From Acidimicrobiaceae bacterium (GTDB lineage: Bacteria > Actinomycetota > Acidimicrobiia > Acidimicrobiales > RAAP-2): 40,328 nucleotides of DNA. Shown here piece by piece: positions 8,079-17,855 of this stretch; positions within the stretch are counted from its first letter, which is position 1; the number at the start of each line of letters is the position of its first letter. Under the pieces are notes generated by a model. That model ran no database searches and was not told the DNA's origin. It was given only the letters and a program-made list of their open reading frames with translations. The stretch spans positions 1 to 40,328 of the forward strand of contig PMOE01000085.1 of assembly GCA_003161575.1 (NCBI GenBank), given 5' to 3'. The translations under genes and the position numbers were made by a program.

Positions 8079-9221
8079 ATGACCAGCGACGCACCCTTCG
8101 ACCGACTCGATGCCGCGGCTCGAGGGTGGATCGCCGGCCAGCAGGCGGCCTTCGACCTTGTCAGGGCCGCAGACGGCGTGCCCCGGACCGACACCGATGT
8201 AGCTGAGGGCTACCGCTGGGTGACCCGGCTTTCCTCGCTGGCGCAGAACTGGTTTCTCGAGAACGCCGATCCGCTGCACCCCCGGCTCTTCTTGCTCCAA
8301 GATGAGTACCGCAAGCTGTTGGTCGATAACCCTGATGTCCGGTACCTCTTCGCAGTGCTCGATGACCAGCAGACCTATCGCCTATCGGGTACCCGGGGCG
8401 AGGCCGCGTACGTTGGGCTGACCTTCGGCACGCCGATCGGCAAGGGGGAGGTAGGCGGGCGGACGGGGACTCTGACCCAGGTCCACCTCGACCAATTCGA
8501 ACTCGGCCCCAACGGGGAAGTCGATATCCTCATCGCTCCGGCCAAGGACCTTCCCGATCCGGCACCGGTCAACTCGATCGCGCTCGTACCGGGGACGGCC
8601 CAAGTGGCCTTCCGCGAGACGTTCTTCGACAAAGAGCACGAGGAGCCGGCCCGGCTGCGGCTGGACCTGGTGGGAGACGTGGCCCCCCCGGTCCTCCGAC
8701 CGGCGGAACTGGCCGAGCGCCTTGAGTTCGCGGGGCTCTTCGTCCAGTTCGTCGCCGCCACCGCGCTCAACATGTGGGGCGACACCGCCGAGAACATCAA
8801 CACCTTCGGCGGGACGGACGGGTCCGTGCACGTCGAAGCCCAGGACGACGAAGTCCGTTCCCACAGCGATGCCGAGATGACCTACCACGGCGGGCGTTTC
8901 GTGCTCGGCGATGGCGAAGCGTTGGTGGTCACCGTGCACAACCCCTCCACCGACTTCCTCTATTGGGGCCTCACCACCGCCAGCCCGTGGATGGAGAGCT
9001 ACGACTACCGCTACCAGACGACCAACCTCAACAACCGGAGCGCCGAGACATCGGCCGACGGGGACTGGCGGCTCGTCATCTCGCCCACTGACCCAGGTGT
9101 TGCCAACTGGCTCGACACCTCCGGGCGCCGCGAGGGGTACATGCTCGTTCGCTGGGTGTTGGCCGACGGTCCCCCCCATCCGAGCGCCGAGGTGGTGCGG
9201 ATCGACTCCCTCGGCCGCTGA
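8079..9221 (+). CDS. DUF1214 domain-containing protein
   Basis: The protein has 380 residues, no signal peptide and no membrane segment. The C-terminal third matches DUF1214, with the characteristic block FLYWGLTTASPWMESYDYRY followed by NNRSAETSADGDWRLVISP and a final Arg-rich RWVLADG stretch. The N-terminal two thirds (AAARGWIAGQQAAFD onward) resembles actinobacterial relatives of the DUF1254/DUF1214 family, whose biochemical role is unknown. The ATG at 8079 lies seven bases after a TAGCGT -10 element and fits a leaderless mRNA; a GTG at 8070 is the alternative. The gene converges on the sulfotransferase with only 18 bp between stop codons. Confidence 0.8.
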   Translation: MTSDAPFDRLDAAARGWIAGQQAAFDLVRAADGVPRTDTDVAEGYRWVTRLSSLAQNWFLENADPLHPRLFLLQDEYRKLLVDNPDVRYLFAVLDDQQTYRLSGTRGEAAYVGLTFGTPIGKGEVGGRTGTLTQVHLDQFELGPNGEVDILIAPAKDLPDPAPVNSIALVPGTAQVAFRETFFDKEHEEPARLRLDLVGDVAPPVLRPAELAERLEFAGLFVQFVAATALNMWGDTAENINTFGGTDGSVHVEAQDDEVRSHSDAEMTYHGGRFVLGDGEALVVTVHNPSTDFLYWGLTTASPWMESYDYRYQTTNLNNRSAETSADGDWRLVISPTDPGVANWLDTSGRREGYMLVRWVLADGPPHPSAEVVRIDSLGR

Positions 9222-9239
9222 ATCGGTCCGGTCCTCGGA

Positions 9240-10481
9240 TCAGACCTCGGATTCGACACCGAATCGCTGCTGGTAGGGGGCGACGAGCCCCCGATGCTCG
9301 GCCAGGTCGAGGCCGGTGTCCTCGAAGCGGTAGTCGTGCGTGTTCCCCCGATTGGCGTGACGGGACTCAACGTAGGCGTGCAACGCGGACCGATAGTCGT
9401 CGGTCATCTCGAGGCCCCACCCTTCGTAGAGACCGCTCACCACGCCCACCGGGTCGGCGATCAACTCGCGGTAGCGCACGTCGGAGATCTGATCGTCGGG
9501 CAAGGTGCCAGAGTCACGTTCGGCAGTGACCGAGTCCATCTGCATCTCGAGCCCCATGGTCAAGAACTCGACCAGTACCTGGTGTTCGACATGGTCCGAG
9601 TGCATCCAGTGCAGCGTGGCCATCATGTCGGCCAACGACCCGACGACCCGGAGAGGGTCGCGATGGGTGATCACTACTCGCGCATCGGGATAGGTGGAAA
9701 ACACCAGGGGCAGCGACGACAGGTGTGAGGGCGCCTTGAGTACCCATCGTTCGGTCGGGGCGCCCCACTGCAGTGTCTGGAGCATCTTGCGGTGCCAGTC
9801 GTAGATTGGAGTTTGGTCGACCCCGCTGCGCCAGATCGTGTAGCTCGGCACGTTGTACAGACCGGTCCACACGTCACTGGAGAATTGGTGGGCGAAGGAG
9901 AAGATGCACTCGGTCGGTAGATGGCCCCGGTTCTCGTGCATCGCCGTGAAGGCCGGGACCATCTCGTCCATGATCGTGATCTCTTCATCGGCCAGGGCGA
10001 CCCGCGGGTCGTCGGGCCTGGACATGGTGGGCGGTGGGACGCTATGGGTCAGTTCCCACAGCAGGGTCGCCCGGTTCGCAGGGTCGACGGCCAAGAGTTC
10101 ATGGAGCAGGGTGGTCCCGGATCGGCCGAGACCGGTGACCACGATCGGTGCGCGGACAACCTCGTTGTCAACGGTCGGCTCCCGATCCCAGAAGTCGACC
10201 AGCCGCAGGCGGTTCTCGGCCAGGAGCTGCAACTCGAGCCTGGTGCGCAGGCGCCCCGCCAGATGCAACCGCGCCTCGTCGTCGAGGGATGCACACAGGC
10301 GGTCGAGCGGCTCGCGGAACCACTCATCACCCAGGTCCTCGAGTCCGGTGTTGTCCCGGGCCGCCGCGAGGAGGTCGTCGGGGCGAAGGGACACGATCGA
10401 CCGGCCATCGTCGCCAAGGCCTCGCCCGAATGCCGCAAGCTTGTCGACCCATGCCCCTCGTGGGGGTGGTTGCCACGCCAT
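9240..10481 (-). CDS. sulfotransferase family protein (Sulfotransfer_3)
   Basis: This 413-residue protein should transfer a sulfuryl group from PAPS to a hydroxyl acceptor. The 5'-phosphosulfate-binding loop TGLGRSGTTLLHELL is at about 116-130. The 3'-phosphate region follows, with WVLKAPSHL and the strand-turn VVITHRDPLRVVGSLADMM. A short DVRYRELIADP segment is typical of actinobacterial members such as the mycobacterial Stf-like proteins. There is no signal peptide. The acceptor cannot be told from sequence. The gene has no ribosome site; TACGGT lies eight bases upstream of its ATG, pointing to a leaderless transcript. It is divergent from the diiron protein gene. Confidence 0.87.
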   Translation of the reverse strand: MAWQPPPRGAWVDKLAAFGRGLGDDGRSIVSLRPDDLLAAARDNTGLEDLGDEWFREPLDRLCASLDDEARLHLAGRLRTRLELQLLAENRLRLVDFWDREPTVDNEVVRAPIVVTGLGRSGTTLLHELLAVDPANRATLLWELTHSVPPPTMSRPDDPRVALADEEITIMDEMVPAFTAMHENRGHLPTECIFSFAHQFSSDVWTGLYNVPSYTIWRSGVDQTPIYDWHRKMLQTLQWGAPTERWVLKAPSHLSSLPLVFSTYPDARVVITHRDPLRVVGSLADMMATLHWMHSDHVEHQVLVEFLTMGLEMQMDSVTAERDSGTLPDDQISDVRYRELIADPVGVVSGLYEGWGLEMTDDYRSALHAYVESRHANRGNTHDYRFEDTGLDLAEHRGLVAPYQQRFGVESEV

Positions 10482-10489
10482 GGCGGTTC

Positions 10490-10495
10490 ACCGTA
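10490..10495 (-). promoter_or_regulatory. -10 element for a leaderless start (sulfotransferase)
   Basis: On the minus strand TACGGT is followed by eight bases and the ATG at 10481. No purine-rich ribosome site lies in between. Confidence 0.4.
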
Positions 10496-10713
10496 ACAGC
10501 CAGGACTACGACGACATCGGTGCTCCGATGCCGTTGGACGCCGGTCTCGGCCCCGATGGGACCCGACGCCGCGCACTCTCGGACCGCAAGGCCTTGCGGG
10601 CGGTTTGTCGCGTCGTAGCACGTCGTCACCGGTCGGAACGCCAAGGCCGGCGGCGACGCGTACACTCGGCGGGAGTGGAGGGTCGGCCGGGGCCCGTCGA
10701 GGAGGTGATCGGG

Positions 10714-11832
10714 TTGTCCACCCTGCAGGTTGAGTACACAGAAGCCGAGCTGTTGGCCGACCACGAGGTAGCCGAGCCGTTGATGGCCAAAGGGGTGCGC
10801 TGCCACGGTGGGTTCAACGGAACCGGGGAGTACGTATCACCCAGAACCAAGAACCGGTGGCCGGCCATCAGGGCCTGGGAGCAGCAGCGCCTCGAGCAGT
10901 TCTCCTCGCCCATCCTCGACATCCCGCTCGAGTCGTGGCCGGAGAATTTCCCCAACGTCGAGCAGTCCAAGCTGTTGTTGCGCAACGGCGTGCGCGAGCC
11001 GACCATCTCGGCTCTTACCCGGATCGGCACCGTCGAGGGCTTCGGGGTGATGCTACGAACGTTGGCGATCCCTGATTTCGAGCGCTCCTTCGACGAGGAC
11101 ATCGCCGGCACAGCCGTGGCGCACATCGACGGCGGCCTCTTCGAGGCACACGCCCGCGATGAGGCGGGGTTCGATGATGAAGCCGGACACAACGTCATGT
11201 GGTTCGTGGCTCGGGACATCGCTTTCGAAGACCCCGTCACCGAGGACCAGACCGCGCGCATGCTTGCCCGTATGGGTATCGGCGCAGGCCCGCGTACCGA
11301 CGCCGAGCTCACCGCAATGCGCGACGCGGCTCGGGCCGCTCGGGCCCTCCCCGACGACATCGACTTCACGCTCGAGGTGCTAGCCGGCCGAATGATCGGA
11401 TTGCTGCTGATCGAGATCTCCGCATTTCACGGGTTCGCCTGGGCCGAAGCCCTGCTCAGCGACCCTGATCTCGTCGCGGGCGACGGTGAAGCGGCCCGCA
11501 TCATCGGGTACATCCGATCGGATGAAGCACCCCACGTCGCATGGCTGCGGACCGCGTTGTCAGAGATGCGGGACCGCACCTGGGTGGGCGAGCACGGTGA
11601 GAAGCACAAGGGTTCCGAGATGATCAGCAGGTTGTGGGATCGAGCGGTGAGCGATTCGCTCCTTTTGCGGCGCCAGGACAATTTGAAGTTCGTGCTGCAT
11701 GAGATCGAACTCGCCACGGCCCATAGGCGTGACGCTGCTGATCTGTTGGAGGAGATGCTGAGCCTTGGGACCGTAGTCCGCCGACCCGACGGCTCACTGG
11801 TCGACGAGCAGTCGCCACAATTGCTCGGCTGA
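10714..11832 (+). CDS. ferritin-like diiron-carboxylate protein
   Basis: This protein has 372 residues from a TTG start with GAGGAGG eight bases upstream. An in-frame GTG at 10675, eight bases after TACACT, is the alternative. It is largely helical and carries two EXXH motifs, E156-AG-H159 and E271-AP-H274, each preceded by single Glu/Asp candidates (E144/E150 and E234). That four-helix ligand pattern marks diiron oxygenase or ferritin-like proteins. No named subfamily was recognised. It may use O2 in hydroxylation, desaturation or N-oxygenation. It lies 11 bp before a luciferase-like oxidoreductase, so the two are probably co-expressed and may act on one substrate. Confidence 0.7.
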   Translation: MSTLQVEYTEAELLADHEVAEPLMAKGVRCHGGFNGTGEYVSPRTKNRWPAIRAWEQQRLEQFSSPILDIPLESWPENFPNVEQSKLLLRNGVREPTISALTRIGTVEGFGVMLRTLAIPDFERSFDEDIAGTAVAHIDGGLFEAHARDEAGFDDEAGHNVMWFVARDIAFEDPVTEDQTARMLARMGIGAGPRTDAELTAMRDAARAARALPDDIDFTLEVLAGRMIGLLLIEISAFHGFAWAEALLSDPDLVAGDGEAARIIGYIRSDEAPHVAWLRTALSEMRDRTWVGEHGEKHKGSEMISRLWDRAVSDSLLLRRQDNLKFVLHEIELATAHRRDAADLLEEMLSLGTVVRRPDGSLVDEQSPQLLG

Positions 11833-11843
11833 GCGGGGGAATC

Positions 11844-13202
11844 GTGAGATTCGGCATCTTCTACGAACACCAGCTTCCCCGGCCGTGGGATGACGACTCC
11901 GAGCTCCAGCTCATAAACGACGCCCTCGACCAGATCGAACTGGCCGACCGGCTCGGCTTCCGCTACCTCTGGGAGGTTGAGCACCACTTTCTCGAGGAGT
12001 ACTCCCATTCGAGCGCCCCAGAGGTCTTCCTCGCTGCGGCAAGCCAGCGAACCCACCAGATGCGCCTCGGGCACGGCATCGTCCAGACCGCGCCCGCCTA
12101 CAATCATCCGGCTCGCGTGGCCGAACGGATCGCCATGCTCGACCTTGTCTCCAACGGCCGGGTCGAGTTCGGATCGGGCGAGTCGTCGTCTGAGGCCGAG
12201 CTGCGCGGCTTTCAGATCGACCCGGCCGTCAAGCGCGAGGCCTGGCTCGAAGGGCTCGAGGTCGCCATCCGGTGCATGACCGAGACACCTTTTGGTGGCG
12301 TCGAGGGTCGGTTCGTGACGATGCCGCCGCGCAATGTCGTCCCCAAGCCCGTTCAAAAGCCCCACCCGCCCTTGTGGGTAGCTTGCAGCCGACGGGACAC
12401 GATCCTGCTGGCGGCGGAGAAGGGAATCGGGGCATTGAGCTTCGCCTTCATCGAACCCGAGGACGCCCGACACTGGGTGGCAGACTATGAATCCACGTTG
12501 CGCGAGAAGTGCGTGCCGGTAGGTGCCGCCGTCAACGCACAGGTCGCGTGTGTGAGTCCGATGATGTGCGCCAGAGATGAGGGCGATGCCATCGCTCGGG
12601 GTCTCGAGGGGGCCAACTTCTTCGGGTATTCGCTGGCCCACTACTACGTGTTCGGTGACCACGTCCCGGCCAAGACCAACGTGTGGGCGGAGTTCCAACA
12701 GCGGCGGGGCAAGATGGGCTACTCGCCCGAAGCGGCTGTCGCGGCCCGCCAGGAGACCCTCGGGGCCAAGGCGGCCGCGGGGGACGAGACTGGCCTGCGG
12801 GGTGCAGTCGGAACGCCCGATCAGCTACGCGAGTTCCTCCGCCGCTACGAGGCCGCCGGTGTGGACCAGATCATCTTCGTGATGCAGGCCGGAAAGAACC
12901 GCCATGAGCACATTATGGAATCCATCGAGCTGTTCGGCACCGAGGTCCTGCCAGAGTTCGCGGCGCGTGACGATGCGGCGAGCGTGACAAAGGCTGAGCG
13001 GTGGGCTCCGATCATCGAAGCGGCGCTCGCTCGAAAGGTCAACACCGCCCCGACGATGCCTTCGGACTACGTCATGAAAGCGCTCCCCAAACAGATGGTC
13101 GATGCGGCCCAGGACGAACAGGCCGAGCGGTGGATGGAGACCCTGGCCGACAAACAGGCTGCCGGAGCCGACGACGAGCTGCAACGGCTCATCGACGGCT
13201 GA
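11844..13202 (+). CDS. luciferase-like (LLM class) flavin-dependent oxidoreductase
   Basis: The 452-residue protein is a TIM-barrel bacterial luciferase-family enzyme. The family pattern is clear: MRFGIFYEHQLPRPW, the barrel strand FRYLWEVEHHFLEEYSHSSAP, LGHGIVQTAPAYNHPARVAE, NGRVEFGSGESSSEAEL and KPHPPLWVACS. Members oxidise small organic substrates with reduced FMN or F420; the cofactor cannot be decided here. About 100 residues after the barrel (from FAARDDAASVTKAERW) form a hydrophilic helical extension. The GTG start at 11844 has a G-rich ribosome site in GAGCGGGGGA and follows the diiron gene by 11 bp. Confidence 0.88.
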   Translation: MRFGIFYEHQLPRPWDDDSELQLINDALDQIELADRLGFRYLWEVEHHFLEEYSHSSAPEVFLAAASQRTHQMRLGHGIVQTAPAYNHPARVAERIAMLDLVSNGRVEFGSGESSSEAELRGFQIDPAVKREAWLEGLEVAIRCMTETPFGGVEGRFVTMPPRNVVPKPVQKPHPPLWVACSRRDTILLAAEKGIGALSFAFIEPEDARHWVADYESTLREKCVPVGAAVNAQVACVSPMMCARDEGDAIARGLEGANFFGYSLAHYYVFGDHVPAKTNVWAEFQQRRGKMGYSPEAAVAARQETLGAKAAAGDETGLRGAVGTPDQLREFLRRYEAAGVDQIIFVMQAGKNRHEHIMESIELFGTEVLPEFAARDDAASVTKAERWAPIIEAALARKVNTAPTMPSDYVMKALPKQMVDAAQDEQAERWMETLADKQAAGADDELQRLIDG

Positions 13203-13435
13203 TCACCGCGGGGTGACGCACCCAATGGGGACGGAGCTGCGCCTTGGGCCCTTGTTCAATTCTCCCGACCGTGGTCCTCTGCCCTCGGACCGGCCGCGCC
13301 GCCACTTGAATGGTCGGGTCCGCGAGGTTGGTGATTTTCGCCGGAGGGGCCCATCGCCGGGGCGGTTTCGTCGGTAACGGCTGAGCGGATAGCGGCTACC
13401 GTGCAGCCACGAGGTCGGCGCACGGAGGCGGACAC

Positions 13436-14158
13436 ATGGCACGGTGGCGGGGATTGTTGTTAATTGGCGCGGTGGGCGCAGTGGTGGCGATGGTCCCGAG
13501 CGCAGCGGCGGGCGCAACGGGGAACGGGATCGCCACGCAGAGCGCCGCTCAGATAGTCACGACGGCCACGAACGCGACCATCGCGGCCAAGTCGTTCACC
13601 ATCGTCGGATACGCTCGCTCCAAAGGGTCGACAACGGGTCTTCACATCACGGCCACCAGCCGGGGCGACGGGGAGGGCACGATCACCCTGAAGGGCCTTC
13701 CCGTGCAGATCGTGAAGGTCGATTCGAGCGTCTATTTCCGTGCGGGCCGGGCCTTTTGGACCAAGAACGGCGGTGCCTCGGCCGCCGGGCTCCTCGCGAA
13801 CAGGTGGGTCCAGTTCTCGGCCGCCAGCTCCAACTTCCAAAGCCTCGCCCAGTTCTTCAGCACCACCCAGATCGCCCAGCAGTTCCTCGGGTCGACGCCG
13901 AAAGGGGCGGTCTTCAAAAAGACCGGTCTGAAGATGGTGGCGGGCCAACAGGTGATCGGAGTCACCGGCAAGGACCCGACGAACGGAGCGGTCGGCTACT
14001 TCGACGCCGCCACCAAAGGGTCGCCCTACGTCATACGGATCACATCGTCAGACCAAGGAACCGTTGGCTCGGCCACCTTCACCAATTACAACCAGGCGGT
14101 GCACCTCGAAGCTCCGAAAGGGGCCGTCAACATCACCAAGTTGGAGTCGGGGTCATAG
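13436..14158 (+). CDS. secreted protein, possibly LppX/LprG-like fold
   Basis: The 240-residue protein starts at an ATG preceded by GGAGGCGG. The signal peptide has a basic start (MARWRG), a hydrophobic core and cleavage near AAAGATGN; there is no lipobox cysteine. The mature part has alternating short strands (SFTIVGYARS, GEGTITLKGLPVQIVKVDSSVYFRAG, WVQFSA, VIGVTGKDP, GSATFTNY), which resembles the half-barrel of mycobacterial LppX/LprAFG lipoproteins. The resemblance is by pattern only. Substrate and partners are unknown. TACCGT at 13397-13402 could be its -10 box. The remaining upstream sequence from 13203 shows nothing assignable. The gene converges with the ferredoxin oxidoreductase gene. 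Confidence 0.7.
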   Translation: MARWRGLLLIGAVGAVVAMVPSAAAGATGNGIATQSAAQIVTTATNATIAAKSFTIVGYARSKGSTTGLHITATSRGDGEGTITLKGLPVQIVKVDSSVYFRAGRAFWTKNGGASAAGLLANRWVQFSAASSNFQSLAQFFSTTQIAQQFLGSTPKGAVFKKTGLKMVAGQQVIGVTGKDPTNGAVGYFDAATKGSPYVIRITSSDQGTVGSATFTNYNQAVHLEAPKGAVNITKLESGS

Positions 14159-14198
14159 CCAGAGCCGCGGAGCCCCCGAGCAGGCAGCCCGGGGCGCC

Positions 14199-17100
14199 TC
14201 AGGCTGACAATCGGAACACCGAATCCGTGTTGACGAGGGTGTCGAGCAGCTCGTCGCGCCGAGCCCGGAACCGTTCGATGTTCGCCCGTTTGATTCCCTC
14301 GTAGCCCCGGATCCCGTCGGGTAGCTCGGCGATGGCCGTGACTTCTCCGATGGTGGCCGGGCTCAGGTGGGGGAGGGCGGCGTCAATGAGGCTGCGGTAC
14401 TCGCCCACCAGCTGGCGCTCGGTCCGCCGCATGGCGGTCCGGCCGAAGGGGTCGAGCCAGGTGCCCCGGAGGCGCCGACCGGCCCGCAGCATCCGAAATG
14501 CCGGCCCGGTGGCCCTGCCGAAACTGATCTTGCGGGTGAGGCCCATCGAGCGCAGGACCGGTGGATGCAGCATCACCCGAGTCCGGGCCCCGGGTCCGAA
14601 TTGGAACTCGAGCTTGGCCCGCTCGACCGGACTCAGGTGCAGACGGGCGACCTCGTACTCGTCTTTGTAGGCCATCAGTTTGTAGAGATTGCGGGCGTAG
14701 GCGGTGGTCACCGGGAACGCCGCGCTTGGACACTTCTCAAGTTCTGCGCCGAGTACCGCCAGCACGTCGTTGAGGTAGGTGCGGGCGTAGCGCTCGTTCT
14801 GGTAGCCAATGAGGTCGCCGACGCGGGCGGCCAGAATGGGGTGCAGCACATCGGGGAGGTCGAGTCCACCCAGCAGCGGTTCACCGGCCGATTCGGATGT
14901 CGGTGACTCCGGAGTTGCCGGCTCGAGAGCCCGGTGTACCACCTCGGGCGCCACGATGGCGGCGCGGCCCCAGCGGAAGGCGGCCACGTTGGCGGCGACC
15001 GAGGCGCCGTTGAGGGCGATGGCCTTCTCGATGGCCTCGGCCGATACGGGCAGGCACCCGTGCTGGTAGGCCGCGCCGAGCAGGACCATGTTGGTGGCCA
15101 GGTGATCTTCTGTGAGGCGCTCGGCGATCCATCCGGCGTCGAGATAGGCGTTCTCGCCGGTTCGGGTCTCGCGCTCGATGCGGGAAGCTGTACCGGCCGG
15201 GGGTGGGAAGGAGACCGTCGTGTCCTTCACCATCGCCGCCGTAGCCACCTGGGCCGTGTTCACCACGGCGACGGTGCGCTGGCGGTCGGCCACCGCCAGG
15301 TTGGCCGGGCTGGCCGCGCCCAAAAGGTCGAATCCGAGCAGCAGGTCGGCCGAGCGAGCCCCGGCCGCGACGGCGCCGTCAATCGGGCGGCTCGAGATCC
15401 GCACGTCAGAAACAACTGGGCCGCCCTTTTGTGCGAGCCCGGTCTGTTCGACACCGGCGGCGTAGCGCTCGCTCAGGTGGGCCGCCATCTGGAGGATCCG
15501 GGAGGTCGTCACCACTCCGGTGCCGCCGATCCCGGGCATCCGCGCAACAAAGTCGTCGGCCCGGACCCGCGGCTCGGGGGTCGGCAGCTGGACCGGAGGT
15601 TCACCGGTCACCTGGCGCGTCGGCTGCGGGGCGGCCACCACCTCGATGAACGAGGGGCAATCCCCGCGCAGGCAGGAGAAGTCCTGGTTGCACGACCCCT
15701 GGTGGATGGCCGTCTTGCGACCGAATTCGGTGTCGATGGGTACCACCGAGAGGCAGGTCGACTTTTCCCCGCAGTCACCGCATCCTTCACATACCCGCTC
15801 GTTGATCCACACCCGCGTGGGCGGGGTCGCCAGCTTGCCCCGCTTCCGGAGGCGCCGTTCTTCAGCCGCGCACATGTCGTCGTGGATGAGCACGGTTACC
15901 CCGGGTATGAGACCGAGCTCGGCCTGGATCTCGGGGAGCTCGTCGCGGTGACGCACCTCTGCGATGGCGTCGAGGGTGACGCCCCGGTAGTCGGCGGGTC
16001 GGGGAGTGGTGACGACCACCTTCTTGACCCCCTCGAGCGCCAGCCAACGCACGAGCGAGGGAACGGCGAGCTGACCCTCGGGTGGCTGACCCCCGGTCAT
16101 GGCCACCGCCCCGTTGTAGAGAAGCTTGTAGGTGATGTCGACGCCGGCCGCCACGGCGGCCCTCACCGCGAGAGATCCGGAATGAAAGAACGTGCCGTCC
16201 CCGATGTTCTGGAAGAAGTGGGGATCGTCGGTGAACGGCGCCAGGCCGGTCCATTGTGCCCCTTCGCCGCCCATCTGGGTCATGCCAAGGTGGCGGCCCC
16301 GGCCATTGTCATCGAAGGCAACCATGATGTGACATCCGATGCCGAGCCCGACCAGCTGGTCGTCGGTCGCCCGGGTCGAGATGTTGTGCGGGCAGCCCGA
16401 ACAGAAGTACGGCGTCCGGGCGGGGATCGCCGGATCGTTTGCCGGGTTCTCTGTCGATCCGGGGACGGGGGCGGCAACCAGGGTCAGCCGTTCGGGCCGG
16501 CGGTTGTGCTCGAGGCGTCGGCGAGCTTCTTCGGGAAGGGCCTGGCCCAGCCGCGCAGCCAGGACCCCGGCCACGATCTCACTCGACACGGCACCGTGGG
16601 CCGGGACCAAGGGTCGGCCCCGCGGATCTTCTTTTCCAACGACGAGCGGTTCGTGTGGTTGGCGGTAGAGGGCTTGTTTTACCTGGGCCTCCACGAAGGC
16701 CGTTTTGTCCTCGATCACCACCACCTCTTCGAGTCCTTGGGTCAGATTGCGGACCGTCGCGGGATCGAGCGGCCAGGGCATGGCGATCTTGATGAGGCGG
16801 AGGCCGAGCACCTGGCGAGCCCGTTCGTCGAGACCGAGTTCGCTCAGCGCCCGGAGCACTGCGGCGTAGCCCAGCCCGGCGGCCATGATGGCTATGCGCG
16901 GCCGGTCGGGCTCCCAGGCGATGCGATTGAGGCCGTTCTGGCTTGCGTATTCGGTCGCCCGGGGCAGACGGATCCCGAAAAGGTGCTCTTCGGCCAGCAA
17001 GGACTGGGGGCCGAGGAGCATTGACTGGTGAACGTCGCGGGTGAGGTCCGGCAGGGGGATTATTCCGGCGGCGTCACCCAGATCGACCGTGGCCGCGCCG

Positions 17101-17846
17101 TCGGCGATGTCCGCCACGATCTTGAGACCGACCCACACACCGGCGAAGCGGGAAAGGGCGACGGCATGCAGGCCGAGTTCCAAGATGTCGGCCACAGAAC
17201 TGGGGGCGAGCAACGGGACAGCCAAGCTGGCCGCCAACGGCTCACACGAACTGGGCAGCGTCGAGGACTTGCACAGCGGGTCGTCGCCGATCCACGCCAC
17301 GGCGCCCCCGAGGGGCGCGGTTCCCGAGTAGTTGGCGTGGCGGATGGCATCGGCCGCCCGGTCGAGACCGGGGTTCTTCCCGTACCAAAAACCGGTCACC
17401 CCGTCGTGGCGACGGCCGGGCACTTCGCCCAGCAACTGGGTCCCGGCCACGGCGGTGGCGGCCAGTTCCTCGTTGAGCCCGGGGGAGAAGACCACGCCCG
17501 CTTCGTCGAGCAGCACTTCGTTGCGCGTCATCTCCAGGTCCACTCCACCGAGGGGGGAGCCCTCGTAGCCGCTCACGAAGACCGCCGTGTCGAGACCGCG
17601 ATCCCGGTCGAGGCGGCGTTGGTCGAGGGTGTTGCGCACGAGTGCCTCGATGCCCGAGATGAGGACCCGGCCGGTGGTCGCGGTGTACTTGTCGCTGAGC
17701 CGGACACCGGAGCGCAGCCCCGACTGGCCGTCCTCGGCGCCTGGGGCACCGCCCGCCGCGGTCAGGGGCGCCGGGGTGGCGGACGGTTCGGGGGCACGGG
17801 AAGTGGTGACCTCCCTTTTGCGGCGCCGCCGGAGGGTGGTGTTCAT
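14199..17846 (-). CDS. fused indolepyruvate ferredoxin oxidoreductase
   Basis: The 1215-residue protein oxidatively decarboxylates 2-oxoacids from amino acids to acyl-CoA while reducing ferredoxin. It joins alpha and beta/gamma parts in one chain. The N-terminal pyrimidine-binding half contains VFVSGYEGSPLGGVD and PGLNEELAATA. The TPP-binding half has CSGCPHN, GIGCHIMVAFD and FFQNIGDGTFFHSG. An iron-sulfur segment starts at C686 (CEGCGDC) with more Cys in SCNQDFSCLRGDCP. The gamma-type domain starts at PGIGGTGVVTTSRILQMAAHL and is followed by the C-terminal extension seen in actinobacterial fusions. Nine bp separate it from the upstream amino-acid dehydrogenase, so together they convert amino acids to acyl-CoA. 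The ribosome site is weak. Confidence 0.92.
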   Translation of the reverse strand: MNTTLRRRRKREVTTSRAPEPSATPAPLTAAGGAPGAEDGQSGLRSGVRLSDKYTATTGRVLISGIEALVRNTLDQRRLDRDRGLDTAVFVSGYEGSPLGGVDLEMTRNEVLLDEAGVVFSPGLNEELAATAVAGTQLLGEVPGRRHDGVTGFWYGKNPGLDRAADAIRHANYSGTAPLGGAVAWIGDDPLCKSSTLPSSCEPLAASLAVPLLAPSSVADILELGLHAVALSRFAGVWVGLKIVADIADGAATVDLGDAAGIIPLPDLTRDVHQSMLLGPQSLLAEEHLFGIRLPRATEYASQNGLNRIAWEPDRPRIAIMAAGLGYAAVLRALSELGLDERARQVLGLRLIKIAMPWPLDPATVRNLTQGLEEVVVIEDKTAFVEAQVKQALYRQPHEPLVVGKEDPRGRPLVPAHGAVSSEIVAGVLAARLGQALPEEARRRLEHNRRPERLTLVAAPVPGSTENPANDPAIPARTPYFCSGCPHNISTRATDDQLVGLGIGCHIMVAFDDNGRGRHLGMTQMGGEGAQWTGLAPFTDDPHFFQNIGDGTFFHSGSLAVRAAVAAGVDITYKLLYNGAVAMTGGQPPEGQLAVPSLVRWLALEGVKKVVVTTPRPADYRGVTLDAIAEVRHRDELPEIQAELGLIPGVTVLIHDDMCAAEERRLRKRGKLATPPTRVWINERVCEGCGDCGEKSTCLSVVPIDTEFGRKTAIHQGSCNQDFSCLRGDCPSFIEVVAAPQPTRQVTGEPPVQLPTPEPRVRADDFVARMPGIGGTGVVTTSRILQMAAHLSERYAAGVEQTGLAQKGGPVVSDVRISSRPIDGAVAAGARSADLLLGFDLLGAASPANLAVADRQRTVAVVNTAQVATAAMVKDTTVSFPPPAGTASRIERETRTGENAYLDAGWIAERLTEDHLATNMVLLGAAYQHGCLPVSAEAIEKAIALNGASVAANVAAFRWGRAAIVAPEVVHRALEPATPESPTSESAGEPLLGGLDLPDVLHPILAARVGDLIGYQNERYARTYLNDVLAVLGAELEKCPSAAFPVTTAYARNLYKLMAYKDEYEVARLHLSPVERAKLEFQFGPGARTRVMLHPPVLRSMGLTRKISFGRATGPAFRMLRAGRRLRGTWLDPFGRTAMRRTERQLVGEYRSLIDAALPHLSPATIGEVTAIAELPDGIRGYEGIKRANIERFRARRDELLDTLVNTDSVFRLSA

Positions 17847-17855
17847 CTCCGCCCG

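Noticed and set aside
10675..10713. Longer start for the diiron protein at GTG 10675, eight bases after TACACT
   Set aside because: It is possible as a leaderless start, but TTG 10714 has a full GAGGAGG at good spacing, and the extra 13 residues are low-complexity.
14934..17024. A 696-codon open frame on the plus strand, opposite the indolepyruvate ferredoxin oxidoreductase gene
   Set aside because: It lies entirely over a well-recognised gene and its translation has no family motifs. Long antisense frames are expected with strong third-position GC bias.
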